Shown piece by piece: positions 13,101-23,657 of a stretch of DNA of 64,000 nt. The stretch is from Tetrahymena thermophila SB210 (lineage: Eukaryota > Ciliophora > Oligohymenophorea > Hymenostomatida > Tetrahymenidae), in assembly GCF_000189635.1 (NCBI RefSeq), contig NW_002476454.1:682001-746000 (forward strand), written 5' to 3'. Position 1 is the first letter of the stretch. Every line of letters starts with the position of its first letter. The notes under the pieces are model-generated. The model saw nothing but the letters and a program-made list of their open reading frames with translations, did no database searches and was not told the DNA's origin. The position numbers were made by a program, and so were the translations under genes.

Positions 13101-13474
13101 GAAAAATTCATTATAGTAAGCAATTAATAAATCTTTACTTTATAAGAAAATAAAAAATTATTTTTTTTATTTATAGAAAATCTTTGTTAAGAGAAAAAGA
13201 ACTTCAGCAGAGGGTAGAAGATTTCTAAAAAATAAATAATAATATAGATATAACAGCTTTGCTAAAAGAAAGAGAAGAATTTAAATAGCTCTATTAGTAG
13301 CAATTAAAAAAGTATAACTAAGCCAGAATAGTACTAGAATCTTAAAAAAGGTTATTAAATATGCCAAAGTATAATCAAAGTATGTAAATATAAGTACGTC
13401 CAACAACAGCTTCAAACAATAATAAATCTATACTAAGACTACCAATGACAACCACTCATAAAAATTAATATTGA
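10143..13474 (+). CDS. divergent kinesin motor protein
   Basis: The motor domain starts almost at the N-terminus (MSSFKQYLRIRP). The P-loop SYGQTGSGKT is intact near 10415, and FAEVYLDKIHDI and the switch II motif VDLAGSERIAKS follow. Switch I is unusual: with the intron set that keeps one frame, the usual N-x2-SSRSH reads I-x2-WERAH before TIFTI, losing Asn and both key serines. Motor end motifs (SKLSRILQNTL, then ATLQYIERC) are followed by long Lys/Glu-rich coiled coils to about 12600. A polar tail (ASVASAISQ, KSGVSYPPEEEQ) and a second short coiled coil complete the protein. About ten introns are needed; TGA is at 13472-13474. The kinesin subfamily cannot be fixed by eye. Confidence 0.9.
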
Positions 13475-14897
13475 TAAAATCATAAAGCAAACATAATGAT
13501 TCATATAAAATTGCAACTCAATGCTGAAATTGCCTTTTTGATAAAAGAAAAATTTTTGAGTTAAATTTTATCGAATAAATTTAAGTTTAAAGCTCTTTGT
13601 AAAGCTAGTTTTTCTTAATTTCTTAATAAAGAGTTGTAAAAAATTTTCTTAGCAAACATATTAAAAGCTAATTCAATTAAATTAATAAAGAGAAAAATAA
13701 TTTGAAAGTAAAATTAATAAATAAATAAATAAATTGATATTACTTATACATATTAAAAAAATGTATCAATTATTTTTTTTAAAGAATTTGCAATAAAATT
13801 AGTTTTTATGAAAAGCAATTTAACTTTGCTTTAGAATACTATTTATGTGTAGAATAATAAATAAACTTTTTAAAAATTTTTCATTTAAAGATATTTTCTT
13901 AATTTTTTTCAAATTTATATTATTAAAATCAAGCTAGTATTCAAAAGAAATTATTTTTTTAAAAATTTTTTTATTTTATCAAATAGTTAAATTTTTTTAA
14001 GATAAATATATTGTATCTATTATTTTTTTTAAACAACTTGTAACAAAATTAGTTTTTATGAAAAATAATTGAATTTTGCTTTAGAAAATCATTTATATAA
14101 AAAAAGTTTAATACACTTTCTAAAAATATTAATTTTAAAAAATTTCTTAGTTTTAATTCAAATTAGTTATCAAACGAATTAATTTAGAAAAAAAATTGCA
14201 AACTTTATCTTTAACTAAGGTATTATGATTAATTTATTCAGTTTGATAAAATAGATTAAATTATTTTTATAGTTAATAAATTTATCTTATTTAATAAAAA
14301 TAAATTTATTAATTAATCTTTCTTTTTATTTTTTATAAAAATAAATTTGCAAAATATGCAACAAAATAAAATTGAATGACACTTATTAAAATTTAATTAT
14401 GTTTTTCATTTTAAAAAAATAAAAGTAGAATTTTTAAAATTTATTTATAATTTATTAATTTCCATAATTTTTTTTTAATTAATTTAGAAATTTATTTTGA
14501 GGCATTTGATAATTAATTTCCAAAAATTCGATTTTGAAGATAAAATTGATCAGATTAAGGTTATTCTATTTAAGTATTTAGATTGTAAGCTTAACATATG
14601 AATTTTTTAATTTATCAAATAGAAAGATATTTTTCCAATTTTAATCATTAAAAACAATAATTTGTGAGAAATTTATAATTAAACTTTTTTCATAAAATTT
14701 AAGATATTTATTTATTTACAAACAAACAAATAAACAAAAATAAATTAAAATTACTATTTTACTTATCAGCCTCATAAAAAATAAAGAATTTATTTTATTT
14801 ATTTATAAAATTGATAATTTAAACAAATACTCTAAAAGCCTACTTAATAAATATTTAAATTTAGGAAGTTATTAACATATTAAAATTAAGTTCTTGT
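13475..14897. other. convergent intergenic region
   Basis: This separates the 3' ends of the kinesin and phosphotransferase genes, so no promoter is expected here. Contents are A/T runs and a pair of direct repeats (listed separately). No coding sequence is seen. Confidence 0.55.
13761..14099. repeat. pair of about 88-bp direct repeats, 250 bp apart
   Basis: Copy one is 13761-13848 and copy two 14011-14099. They share the blocks TATTTTTTTTAAA, AAAATTAGTTTTTATGAAAA and TTTTGCTTTAGAA (or CTTTGCTTTAGAA) in the same order, with roughly four of five bases matching. The intervening DNA is unrelated A/T-rich sequence. Origin is unknown. Confidence 0.55.
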
Positions 14898-16256
14898 TCA
14901 GCTAGATTTTTTTTCTACAATCTTAGGAGTAATACGGAATATTTTTATTTTTAAGACGTCTGCCATGGTGTTTGTAACTTCATATACTAAGTGACAGTAA
15001 CATACGAATGAATTGATTAATACGCCACAAATTATATATGTCTAGTATTATTAAAGACCGAAAATACCCATTGATATAAGAGCAAGGCATGAAAGAATAA
15101 AACTGACTCTCCATTAGTTATATTTTTCTTTAGTGATATGTGCTATTTAAATGTGAGAAGTTACCTTACTCCAACCTAAGCTTATTCCATAGAAGTATAA
15201 AACTAATAGATATTTATGTTGATATACGTCAGTGTAAGCATAGACAACAGAGTGAGTTATCAATAGTAACACTACACAAAGCAAACTTTCTAAAGTTGAA
15301 ATGAAGCTCTTCTTTTACTTCTTGCATTCAATATAAGTGTCAATAATAAATTAGAAGAATTAACCACATCCCATAATGCTTACTATCAATATAAAGAAAG
15401 AACCTATTTCGAGACCAAATGGACCTTCAGTTCTCCAAATTTATTAACCAAAAATAGCACTGATTAAGAAGACAAGCTAAACTAAGATCAAGCCTTCATC
15501 TATAGCATTAATTCTACCTATTTTTTTTAAATGGGAACAATAAGTTTCTATGCTTTAATAATTATTATATTGATAAAGTATAATTAATAATTTTTCAATT
15601 GATTGTATTCTCTTATTTATTGCTATTATGTTGAAATCCTAAATAAGTAAATAAATATTTTGCTTCTTTGTAAAAATATCTCTTTATTTTATAAACTCTT
15701 ATTTGAATTATAAAATATATTAAAAATTACCTAACTTAAAGACACCTACGTGATATTGAGACCATTAGGCTGTGTAGAATGGGATTAAGGCAAGTATGAG
15801 AACTGCCCAATATATAAGACGCTTATCAGAAATATGGAATGCATTTGCAACGCACATACCAAACATCCAAGTTACTACGGAGTCACACCCATGATCAAAA
15901 AGCATACCTAAAGGACTAGATGATCCAGTGGCTCTAGCTTATTTACCATCACAGTTGTCAAGGATCTAGTATTATAATACAGCTATGAACATAACAAAAG
16001 AAACCCAAGAAGGTATTTCTTGTGAGAAGTCAGGAGAATGATACATCATATTTAAATGTGCGAGAAATACGATAATGGATGCTGTTAGAGTTATAGTATT
16101 TGGGGCTATGTTAGAGGGGATAAACTTCTTGACAATCCAATCGCATAATGGAGACCAAAAATACTCATAAACAATTGATACAGATCCTCCTTTATACTTG
16201 AATTCTTTTATTCCTTATTTACCTTCTTCGGAAATGTATTGCTTAAAGAAACCCAT
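14898..16256 (-). CDS. CDP-alcohol phosphotransferase (ethanolamine/choline phosphotransferase)
   Basis: The enzyme joins CDP-ethanolamine or CDP-choline to diacylglycerol in the ER, the last step of the Kennedy pathway. The catalytic CDP-alcohol motif D-G-x2-A-R-x8-G-x3-D-x3-D is complete: DNCDGKQARATG then SSSPLGMLFDHGCD at about residues 102-127. Several hydrophobic helices follow, as expected for this family. Two exons (15731-16256 and 14898-15517) flank a 213-nt intron with GT/AG ends; joining them gives GVFKLGRINAIDEG, the family's usual sequence at that point. The product is 381 residues, the normal size for eukaryotic members. The start ATG precedes MGFFKQYISEEGKQG. Substrate preference (ethanolamine or choline) cannot be told from the sequence. 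Confidence 0.95.
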
Positions 16257-17754
16257 TTATTTTAATTAAAGTTCTAGGATTTTGATATTTCAATAATTTA
16301 ATTTTTTTTTCTTAAAAAAATTTTATAACAAAAATTATTTGTTTCTTTGATAGATTTAATAAATTAATTTGAGGTAATAGAGTGTGTTTCGATGATAAAG
16401 ATTTAACAAAATTATAATTCAATCAAGCAAAGTAAATATTATAAGCATTACGTATTAGATATCGTAATTTTTTGCTGCTGATCAAAAATAGAAAAAAGAA
16501 AAACAATTATTCTTTACTATATCAGCAAAAGAGCTTATTAAATAAATAAGCAAACAAATTATCAACAATACTTCATTTCAAGCTTTATACGAAAACAAAA
16601 ATTAATTCCAACTCAAAGATTCTTAGATTATAATCAGAATAATTAATTTGGATCTTTTATGAAAATGTTCATTTGATAATCTTATTCTGAGAAAGGTGGA
16701 GTGCAATTATAAATCAAAAAGAACCTTTAATTATAGCTTTGTACAATTTTAAGCTTTAATATTTTTCATAAAATAGGGTTTTAAAGCTAAATTACTTTAA
16801 TTGATTGTGAGAATGATCAAAAATTAATAATTTAATTTTTCTTTGTTCCAAATTAAAAATTGTCAATCTTCTCAAAAATTTACACATAGTGATATCCTAA
16901 ATAATTCATCATTTATGATTTTTTATAAAAAATTATTATGCAATATACCTGAATTTAAAAATATTTGACCGTATCTACCTAAATTGTTCCTAGCAACTCA
17001 TATTCACACAATATTTTTTATTGCAATAAGGTAAACTTTTCGTGAGGAGAATATTAGCTATTACTAATCCATTTATTAACATATTATATGAATCAAATCT
17101 AGATTTTTAATTTTTAAGTACTTATATATAAAAAATTATTATACATATAAAAGCTTTTTCTACTTAATTAGTGCGTATCTCTTTTAGTACGTAAGCAAAC
17201 AAAATTTTAAATAAACTGAAATTAAAATAATGTTAATTTCTATTTTACTTTATTCTTTCTAAAAGTTTCTATTCAAAGTTATCTATTATAAATAAATAAA
17301 TCAGTGAATCAATAAATAAACTAATAAATAATGGTTTGTTTTTTTAACATTTTTTAACCCCAACAGAAAAATAATTTTTAAATATAAAAAGTTTATAAAT
17401 TTATTATTTTTGGTGATAAGATATTGCTTAATTTAAACTTATAGATATTTATTTTCCAAAAAATTATCTCAACAATTTAAATATTTTTAAAAATTATTAT
17501 ATTAACTAAAATATGTCTTTATCATAAATGAATTAAATTTAATCAAACAATAAAAAAGCTATTTCAAAATATCACATTATATAATATAAAAATTATATTT
17601 ATCTAATTTAAATATTAACGAATTAAAATGCTTTTGGATTAATATTCTATTGAAAATTTATTTGTGGCTGGATATAATCAAAAGATATTTAATTTCAAAA
17701 CTGTTTAAAAAAGTTATACTAAATTTAATTCAGGTATTAAAACTATAAAATAAA
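16257..17754. other. divergent intergenic region, probable promoters
   Basis: About 1.5 kb between two divergent genes. A few patches with more G/C stand out (16680-16710, 17036-17060). A possible small hairpin GTGCGTA...TACGTAAGC lies at about 17172-17200. None matches an RNA family I recognise. Confidence 0.5.
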
Positions 17755-20700
17755 ATGTCAAGCTATAACAGGTGCGATAAATGCTCAGAGCATAAAGAAA
17801 AAAATCTTTTGTATGAATTTAAATTTTTTAATTTTGTAGTAAAAATATTTTACTGATAACACTGCAGATGTTTAAATGAAAAGTGTGGTAGAAATAAGTT
17901 GTTCCAATAAATATGCATCTAATGTCATAGATTATAACACAGAGATTCAAGTTAAAAAATAACTGAAGATGATATTGACTTAGTATTGAGTTCAATAAAA
18001 AGCTCTGCATAAGGCAATTTAAAATAAATAGCTGTAAAGATTTTAGATAAAGGTATGGTTGATACTATTAATAACTTGTTAGCAAATATCAATGATGTGA
18101 TTGAGCAATTACAATCTGTAATCATTCATTCATTAAATATGAATATTTTAAATAAATAAAAAATATTAATCAATATAGATTAAAACTGTATTCAATAAAA
18201 TTGTTGAGCTTTCTAATTCATCACATATTGAATATGAAAATATTGTAAAGAGGATAGACTCTATTACAAGCAGAAAAGATGAAGATAGTCATATTGCAAG
18301 GTAATTGAGTATTTTAAAAGAAAAAATTGTTTATAATCCAGAAGGTAAAATATAATTTATTCATGAGTTAAATAAGACTTTAATCAAGCAGAACTCTTCA
18401 AGTTTTACATAGCACTGTAAAAAGTAGATGGAAAAGATTAATATTTCTTTACAAGAAATAGTAAATTATTACATCATATTGAGATGCATTCTTTCTAATA
18501 TTAAGGATTTCAAATTTTCTATCTAAACAGTTCTAATTCGACACGCTCATATTAGATACCTTTGTCAAAAAGAAAGGAACTCCTGATACTGAAGATCTTT
18601 CGGATTTAATAAAACCCTAGTAGCCACAGATAGAAGAAGTTTAAGGATAAGATGAATAAGAGAAATGCGAAAAAAACTAAATTTTAAATGAGATAAATGT
18701 ACTTATAAAAAGAAAAAAATTAAAAAATTTATAATTAATACTTTATTTAGAATATCAAGCAAAGTTCATTAAGCACTATTAATGATTTGATATCGACCTT
18801 GCTGGGAAAAAGCTTTAATGTAAAATATTTTTGAATTAAATAAATTCTAACTTGCTTTTTTTAAAAATAGTACAATTCATATGTAAAAATAAATACCTTT
18901 TTTATCAAGAAAACATTTATAAAAATTATAAATTTAAATTAATTAAAGGAAGATATAGTAAAATAAATTGATTGTTATAGTTTAAATATGATTTCATCAA
19001 ATAAATTATAAAAATAGAAAGTAATAAATATTCTTACTTTAAAATGTAAATTAAAACAATTATTTAATAAATAAATTAAAGATTGTAAAATTATTAATGA
19101 GTCAATAAAGTTTAAATTTAACTTTTAATAGTTTGTAAGTTAATTTCGATAGCATTACTATTTTAATGAATCATCTTTGCAATTTTATAGAAAGTATAAA
19201 TTAAAATTAAATTAATTAAATTAAATTTAATAATTTTTTATTAAAAGGACGTAGGATATAATTTTTAAGATTTTTATAAAAATGTAATCTTCTTATAAAT
19301 TTATAGAGTGTAATTTTTAATTTTCTTCTTAAAAAAAATATTTAAATTGTCAACTTATAAATAGGGCGTAATTAATAAAATGATACAACAATACTGAATA
19401 CAAAAATATTTTAAAAATAAAGATTGTATGATAAATTTTATTTATTACTTATTAATATAAGTTAAAGTTTTTTCCATTTTATAATAAAAGAGAGTAAAAT
19501 TTAAATGAATGGGAAACATTTTTCAAAATTTTTCAGATTGTAAGCATAAATAAATAATAAAAATTTTTAAATTTAACTGATTTTTTATTGTAGGAAGTAA
19601 ATATCTTAGAAAGGATAAATTTAAAGAAAATCTATTAAATAAATTGTAGTAGGTAATTAGTTATGAGCAAATGCTAGTGTGATTTAATAGAATTAACCAT
19701 TTAAATAAAAAAGGGAGTAATTATTTGTATATTATTTAAATTAATTTACAGTTTTTTAAATTAAAAAAGTTAGTAAAATATTAAAAATGTTATTCCAAAA
19801 AAACTGTTTTTATCTGATAAAAAGGAAGTAAATATAATTTTTAACTTTATTATTAAGATTACCATTATTATTATTTAAATTTATTAAAAGGTCGTAAAGA
19901 TTTATTAGCTTATTTTCATATTTATTAATGGTATTTCCTAAAAAAGTTGGTAAAAATATTATCATTTTTTATTTTGGTTTATTTTTAAAAATTTTGTTAA
20001 TTTAAAATAAAGAAAGTAATCTTATATTATTAGCCTTTTATCATGAAATTAAAACATAAACTACTAATATAAGCACGTAAATTAATCTATATGATGACTC
20101 TTTTCTAAAATAAATGATTTAATTAGGTGGTAAAATTAGCTAATTACTATTTTGGATATTAAGTATATTTTAAATTAAGGAAGTAACATATTACTCATCA
20201 TCATTATTTGATCTTCTTAGCTCATATTTATTTATGTTAAATAAAGGAAGTAAAAATATAAACTTTGATTAAACTAGATAATATATGAATAACATTTTAA
20301 ATCTATAGGGAGTAATAAAATAAAATTTAATAAGATGCCATACAATTAGCTTTATTCTTAAAAAAATAGGAGGTATTAAATTTATTTATAAGAGAGATTA
20401 AAGATATTTACTATTTATTTAAAAAAGAGAGTAAAGGAAAAACTTATTTATTTTTAAACAATTTGTTTAAATTTAACTTATTATTTAACGAAATAAGGAT
20501 GTAAGATATATATTTTTATTTTTTATTTGATATAAATATTCTATTATTATCAAAAAGTGGGTATGAAGACTTATTGGAATACAAATATTAATTTGATTAA
20601 TATTTATAGGAAGTAATTTAGTTGTCATTTACATATTTTTGATACAAATATTTTTATAAATTGAAGATGTCATCAAGGATTTACAATACCTACTAAGAAA

Positions 20701-20927
20701 AGAACAATATAATATTGTCTTTATAAAAAAAAATGTTGTGAACATTAAAAATCAATAGACGATAATAATTAAATTAATTAATTAAATTATTTTGCTTGAG
20801 TTCATGTTATGTGTTTTTTTGTAGAAGGAAGACATTAAAAAATAATTATTACATCAAAAAATTAAAAATTAAAGATTTAGTAAAATCTTAAATTGAAAAA
20901 TAAGATTTCTAATAAATTTAACTATGA
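17755..20927 (+). CDS. B-box zinc-finger protein with a run of single-codon exons
   Basis: Exons 17755-17810, 17868-18117, 18179-18460, 18531-18698 and 18751-18819 join in one frame. The N-terminus RCDKCSEHKEKNLLC, with later Cys and His residues up to H43, is a B-box-like zinc finger, here often followed by helical, coiled-coil sequence as in TRIM-like ciliate proteins. After exon five the frame passes through exons of 12 nt (18871-18882) and 9 nt (18949-18957), 28 exons of 3 nt (19018-20612), then 20667 to about 20737 and a last exon from 20825. TGA at 20925-20927 ends this model at about 367 residues. An apparent stop at 18832 lies inside the intron 18820-18870. Alternatively the last exon splices at 20880 into 20978 and the gene continues as the FHA gene. 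Function is unknown. Confidence 0.75.
18871..18957 (+). other. 12-nt and 9-nt microexons leading into the array
   Basis: Exon 18871-18882 (Tyr-Asn-Ser-Tyr) lies between AAAAATAG and GTAAAAATAA; exon 18949-18957 (Glu-Asp-Ile) lies between AATTAAAG and GTAAAATAAA. Both are phase 0. Their introns are 51 nt (18820-18870), 66 nt (18883-18948) and 60 nt (18958-19017), like those of the 3-nt array. They connect the ordinary exons of the B-box gene to the single-codon exons. Confidence 0.72.
19018..19539 (+). other. 3-nt exons 1-10 of the microexon array
   Basis: Each exon is one codon between an AG and a GTA. Start positions and codons: 19018 AAA, 19082 ATT, 19132 TTT, 19191 AAA, 19248 GAC, 19307 AGT, 19365 GGC, 19423 ATT, 19491 AGA, 19537 ATT. 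They encode KIFKDSGIRI. Intron lengths between them are 61, 47, 56, 54, 56, 55, 55, 65 and 43 nt. The introns do not look like copies of one another. Confidence 0.82.
19594..20129 (+). other. 3-nt exons 11-20 of the microexon array
   Basis: Start positions and codons: 19594 GAA, 19650 TAG (Gln in this code), 19714 GGA, 19770 TTA, 19825 GAA, 19891 GTC, 19947 TTG, 20013 AAA, 20074 CAC, 20127 GTG. They encode EQGLEVLKHV. Introns between exons 11 and 20 are 53, 61, 53, 52, 63, 53, 63, 58 and 50 nt; the intron before exon 11 is 54 nt. GTC, CAC and GTG are unlike the surrounding A/T-only DNA, which argues for selection on these triplets. Confidence 0.82.
20180..20612 (+). other. 3-nt exons 21-28 of the microexon array
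   Basis: Start positions and codons: 20180 GAA, 20247 GAA, 20309 GGA, 20370 GAG, 20428 AGA, 20498 GAT, 20558 TGG, 20610 GAA. They encode EEGERDWE. The intron before exon 21 is 50 nt; introns between them are 64, 59, 58, 55, 67, 57 and 49 nt, and the last intron (20613-20666) is 54 nt. It opens into a normal exon starting ATGTCATCAAGG (MSSR...) in the same frame. Confidence 0.82.
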
Positions 20928-23657
20928 TAAACAACGGAAAATTAAATTTAACACCAACATAAATAGCTTATATTAAGGTAACTTCAAACCCGAATCCAAT
21001 ATCTTGGTCTGTTGAAGATCTCTAGCTTGCTCTAAACTAAAAAATTCCAAATAAATTTACAGATTTAATTACTGAGCTTGGATTCATCGGCAATGATTTG
21101 GTTTCTAATAATTATGATATATTCTTATAAGCAATTTTAGAAATAAAATAGTAATTAACTTCAGTGGATAAAATGAAGTTCAAATCTTTTTATGATGAGC
21201 TCATAATTTTAAAAGATTTATATTAGTAAAAAGGTGATTTATTAGAGTAAATAAAATTGGAATAGCAATAAAATAGTAATTAACAAATTAATAGTTAGAA
21301 TAATAATCCAAGATGTACTTAAAGTTTACAAAGTGGTAAACAAATTACTCAATTTTTATGATAGACATTTAAAAAAACAATTATTTTATAATATTTCAAT
21401 AGGAATTTAGTAAAATCAAGAAATTATATAAAAACCACCTAATTATTCAGAATGTAAATTCTTTTTATAGTTAACAAATAAGTTTAATGCTTTCCAAATT
21501 TGTAATATAAGTAATAACAGCTAAAATAGCTTCTCCAAATAATTAAGGCAGTAAAGCTGAACTTGGATAAATCCAAGGTATGTTTTTAAGATTAATGCAA
21601 ATATTTTAGATTTTAATTTATTTTCATATAAAACAAATAGAAAGTTTAGTTGAAGAAATGTTGATAAACGAATAATGTAATTAATTAATTTTATATTTAT
21701 TTATAATAACTTTTAATAACTTTATATCAATAAGAAATACAAATATTAGATTAATAACATGTTCCAAAAAAAAATGAGAGCCAAATATCTTATTATAGTG
21801 ATAACAATCTTGCACCTTTTAAGAAAAATTATGATTAAAATTGTTTCAATGTTTTCCTTGATGCTTAAGTATATGATTTAAAATAAAATGATTAATCGGA
21901 GGAGGATGAAAGTGATGACGATGTTAACATTTAATAAGTTGATTAACCTTCAAATATAAAAACGTAATTAATTAATCATTTTATTTTAAAATATAAATAT
22001 ATTTTGTTAAAAAAATAGGGATTTTAAAAGCATTTTAAATTAAAATACTGTTTTATAGAATCTCAAGGATCAATAAATTTAAATTAACGATGGTAAGAAA
22101 TTAATTAATCCTTACAGTAAAAATACTGACAAAGATGATAATGATGAGGAAGATGATGAAGAAGATGATGATGAAGATGATGATGATGATGAAGAGGACG
22201 ATGAAGATAATTATGTTTAAGAAGTTGATCCTTATGGGGGAAAAAAATTTGAGATAACACCTCAAAATAAGGATGAAGGTAGAATGAATTTTAAGAATTA
22301 AAATAAAGTTGATTAAAAAGATGAATTTACAATTTTTAAATAAAAACCAAGCTAAGTTTAATAACAGGCCTAAATACTTAACTAAACATCACCATATTAA
22401 ATAATTTAGGCGTAATTCGATTAAAAAGGAAATAATACTACATCAGAGTAGCAGTAAATAACTAATGGTTATGAGTAATTAATTACAATAAATAACCCAA
22501 ACCTTATACATAAATAAGCTACTGAATAATTAATGAAAAATAAATAAGATGAAGAAGAAACACAATAGTATATGAAATTACCTAACAATTAGATTTCAGA
22601 ATAAACTAAAACACTCAATTTATTTAATTTTCCAAAATTACCTTTAGACTTTAAGAGTTTTGATTACACTATTTCAATACAATCAAAAGACTAAGAACCG
22701 AATATTTAATTTGCAAAGGAGGTTTACTTTTTAAAGTAATCAGAGGAACCTCTTAATTTTATAATAAACATTTCTAGAATTAGAGATGAAACTATTAAAA
22801 ATAATTACCTTATAAATGCATAAGACTGCTCTAGAAATCACATATAGATCTTATGTGATTAATAGTATAGGTTTTATTTAGGTAATAATAAAGGTAGAAA
22901 TGGTACATTTATTAAAAGTAGAGAATACGAAGAAATCTTTAGTAATACTGAACTATAAGTTGGTAATATATTTTTAGAGTTTAAGGTAGTTGAGATTAAG
23001 GCAAATGAAAAAAAGGCTCGTTTGGTAATAAATGCATTTAGTATTAACTAGTAAGAATAATAAAACGAATAAACAATTTTTTTAGAATATAATTCTAATT
23101 AGAATTTTATGATAGGCAGAAATAATTCTACATATTTCTCAGATTTATTTTAAAAAGATACTCAGCTTAGTCGCAAGCATGGAGAAATTTATTTAAATGA
23201 ACTTAATGTATTCGACCCCAAAGAAAATAAATATATTTAATAATTAAAGGTTATCTTCTAACAATTTAGTCCAAGAAATGGTTCTTGGATTAAAATTAAA
23301 GGTAAATAATATATAGGAAATGATTCTGTAATCAAAGTAGGAGTTTAAAATTTTTTATAAATCAGTATATAAGCAAAAAAACCTAATAAATACACAATAA
23401 ATACATAATAATAACACTAAGACAAATTTTTAAATCTTAACGAAATAGGACCAAATTTCTTGCTTAATTGTAAAAGGTTAAACAAAGATCACTCTATAAG
23501 TGAAAATTTAATGGGTTTAGGATGTGGTCACACTTTTTGTAAGGACTGCGAAAACAGATATTTTTTGGATATGATTAAATGTAGAGATAGTAAATATTTA
23601 AAAAAAATATGCCCTATTTGTTATGAAGAATTATAATCTTGCAGTTTAAAAATATGA
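20924..23657 (+). CDS. protein with two FHA domains and a C-terminal RING-like finger
   Basis: FHA domains bind phosphothreonine peptides and RING fingers recruit ubiquitin-conjugating enzymes, so a phospho-directed ubiquitin ligase is a reasonable inference. After a helical N-terminal part comes a long Asp/Glu run at about 22130-22210, then a Gln-rich linker. FHA one contains CSRNHIQI and GNNKGRNGTFIK (about 22820-22920); FHA two contains FMIGRNNSTYF, LSRKHGEIYL and SPRNGSWIKI (about 23100-23290). The finger GCGHTFCKDC...CPICYEEL ends the protein, but its first Cys pair is degenerate (only NCKRLN). About five introns are needed before 22080; the rest is one exon to TGA 23655-23657. The ATG at 20924 overlaps the previous gene's stop, so it may be internal to a larger gene. 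Confidence 0.8.

Noticed and set aside
18820-18834. Ending the B-box gene at TGA 18832-18834.
   Set aside because: A good donor (GTAAAATATT at 18820) precedes it and yields a 51-nt intron leading into in-frame microexons.
18988-19020. Separate gene starting at ATG 18988 (MISSNKLQKQK) as the first exon of the microexon array.
   Set aside because: The last codon of that stretch fits the AG|NNN|GTA pattern itself, and introns 18820-18870, 18883-18948 and 18958-19017 connect the array in phase to the upstream B-box gene.
19240-20620. Reading the GGAAGTAA-like motif repeated every 50-65 bases as a degenerate satellite or arrayed binding site.
   Set aside because: The motif is explained better as acceptor-codon-donor (AG|NNN|GTA): the three middle bases vary freely while AG and GTA are fixed, and the triplets join in frame with exons on both sides.
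20924-20927. ATGA overlap as evidence for bacterial-style translational coupling.
   Set aside because: The DNA is clearly nuclear and ciliate; an internal splice joining the two genes is a simpler explanation.
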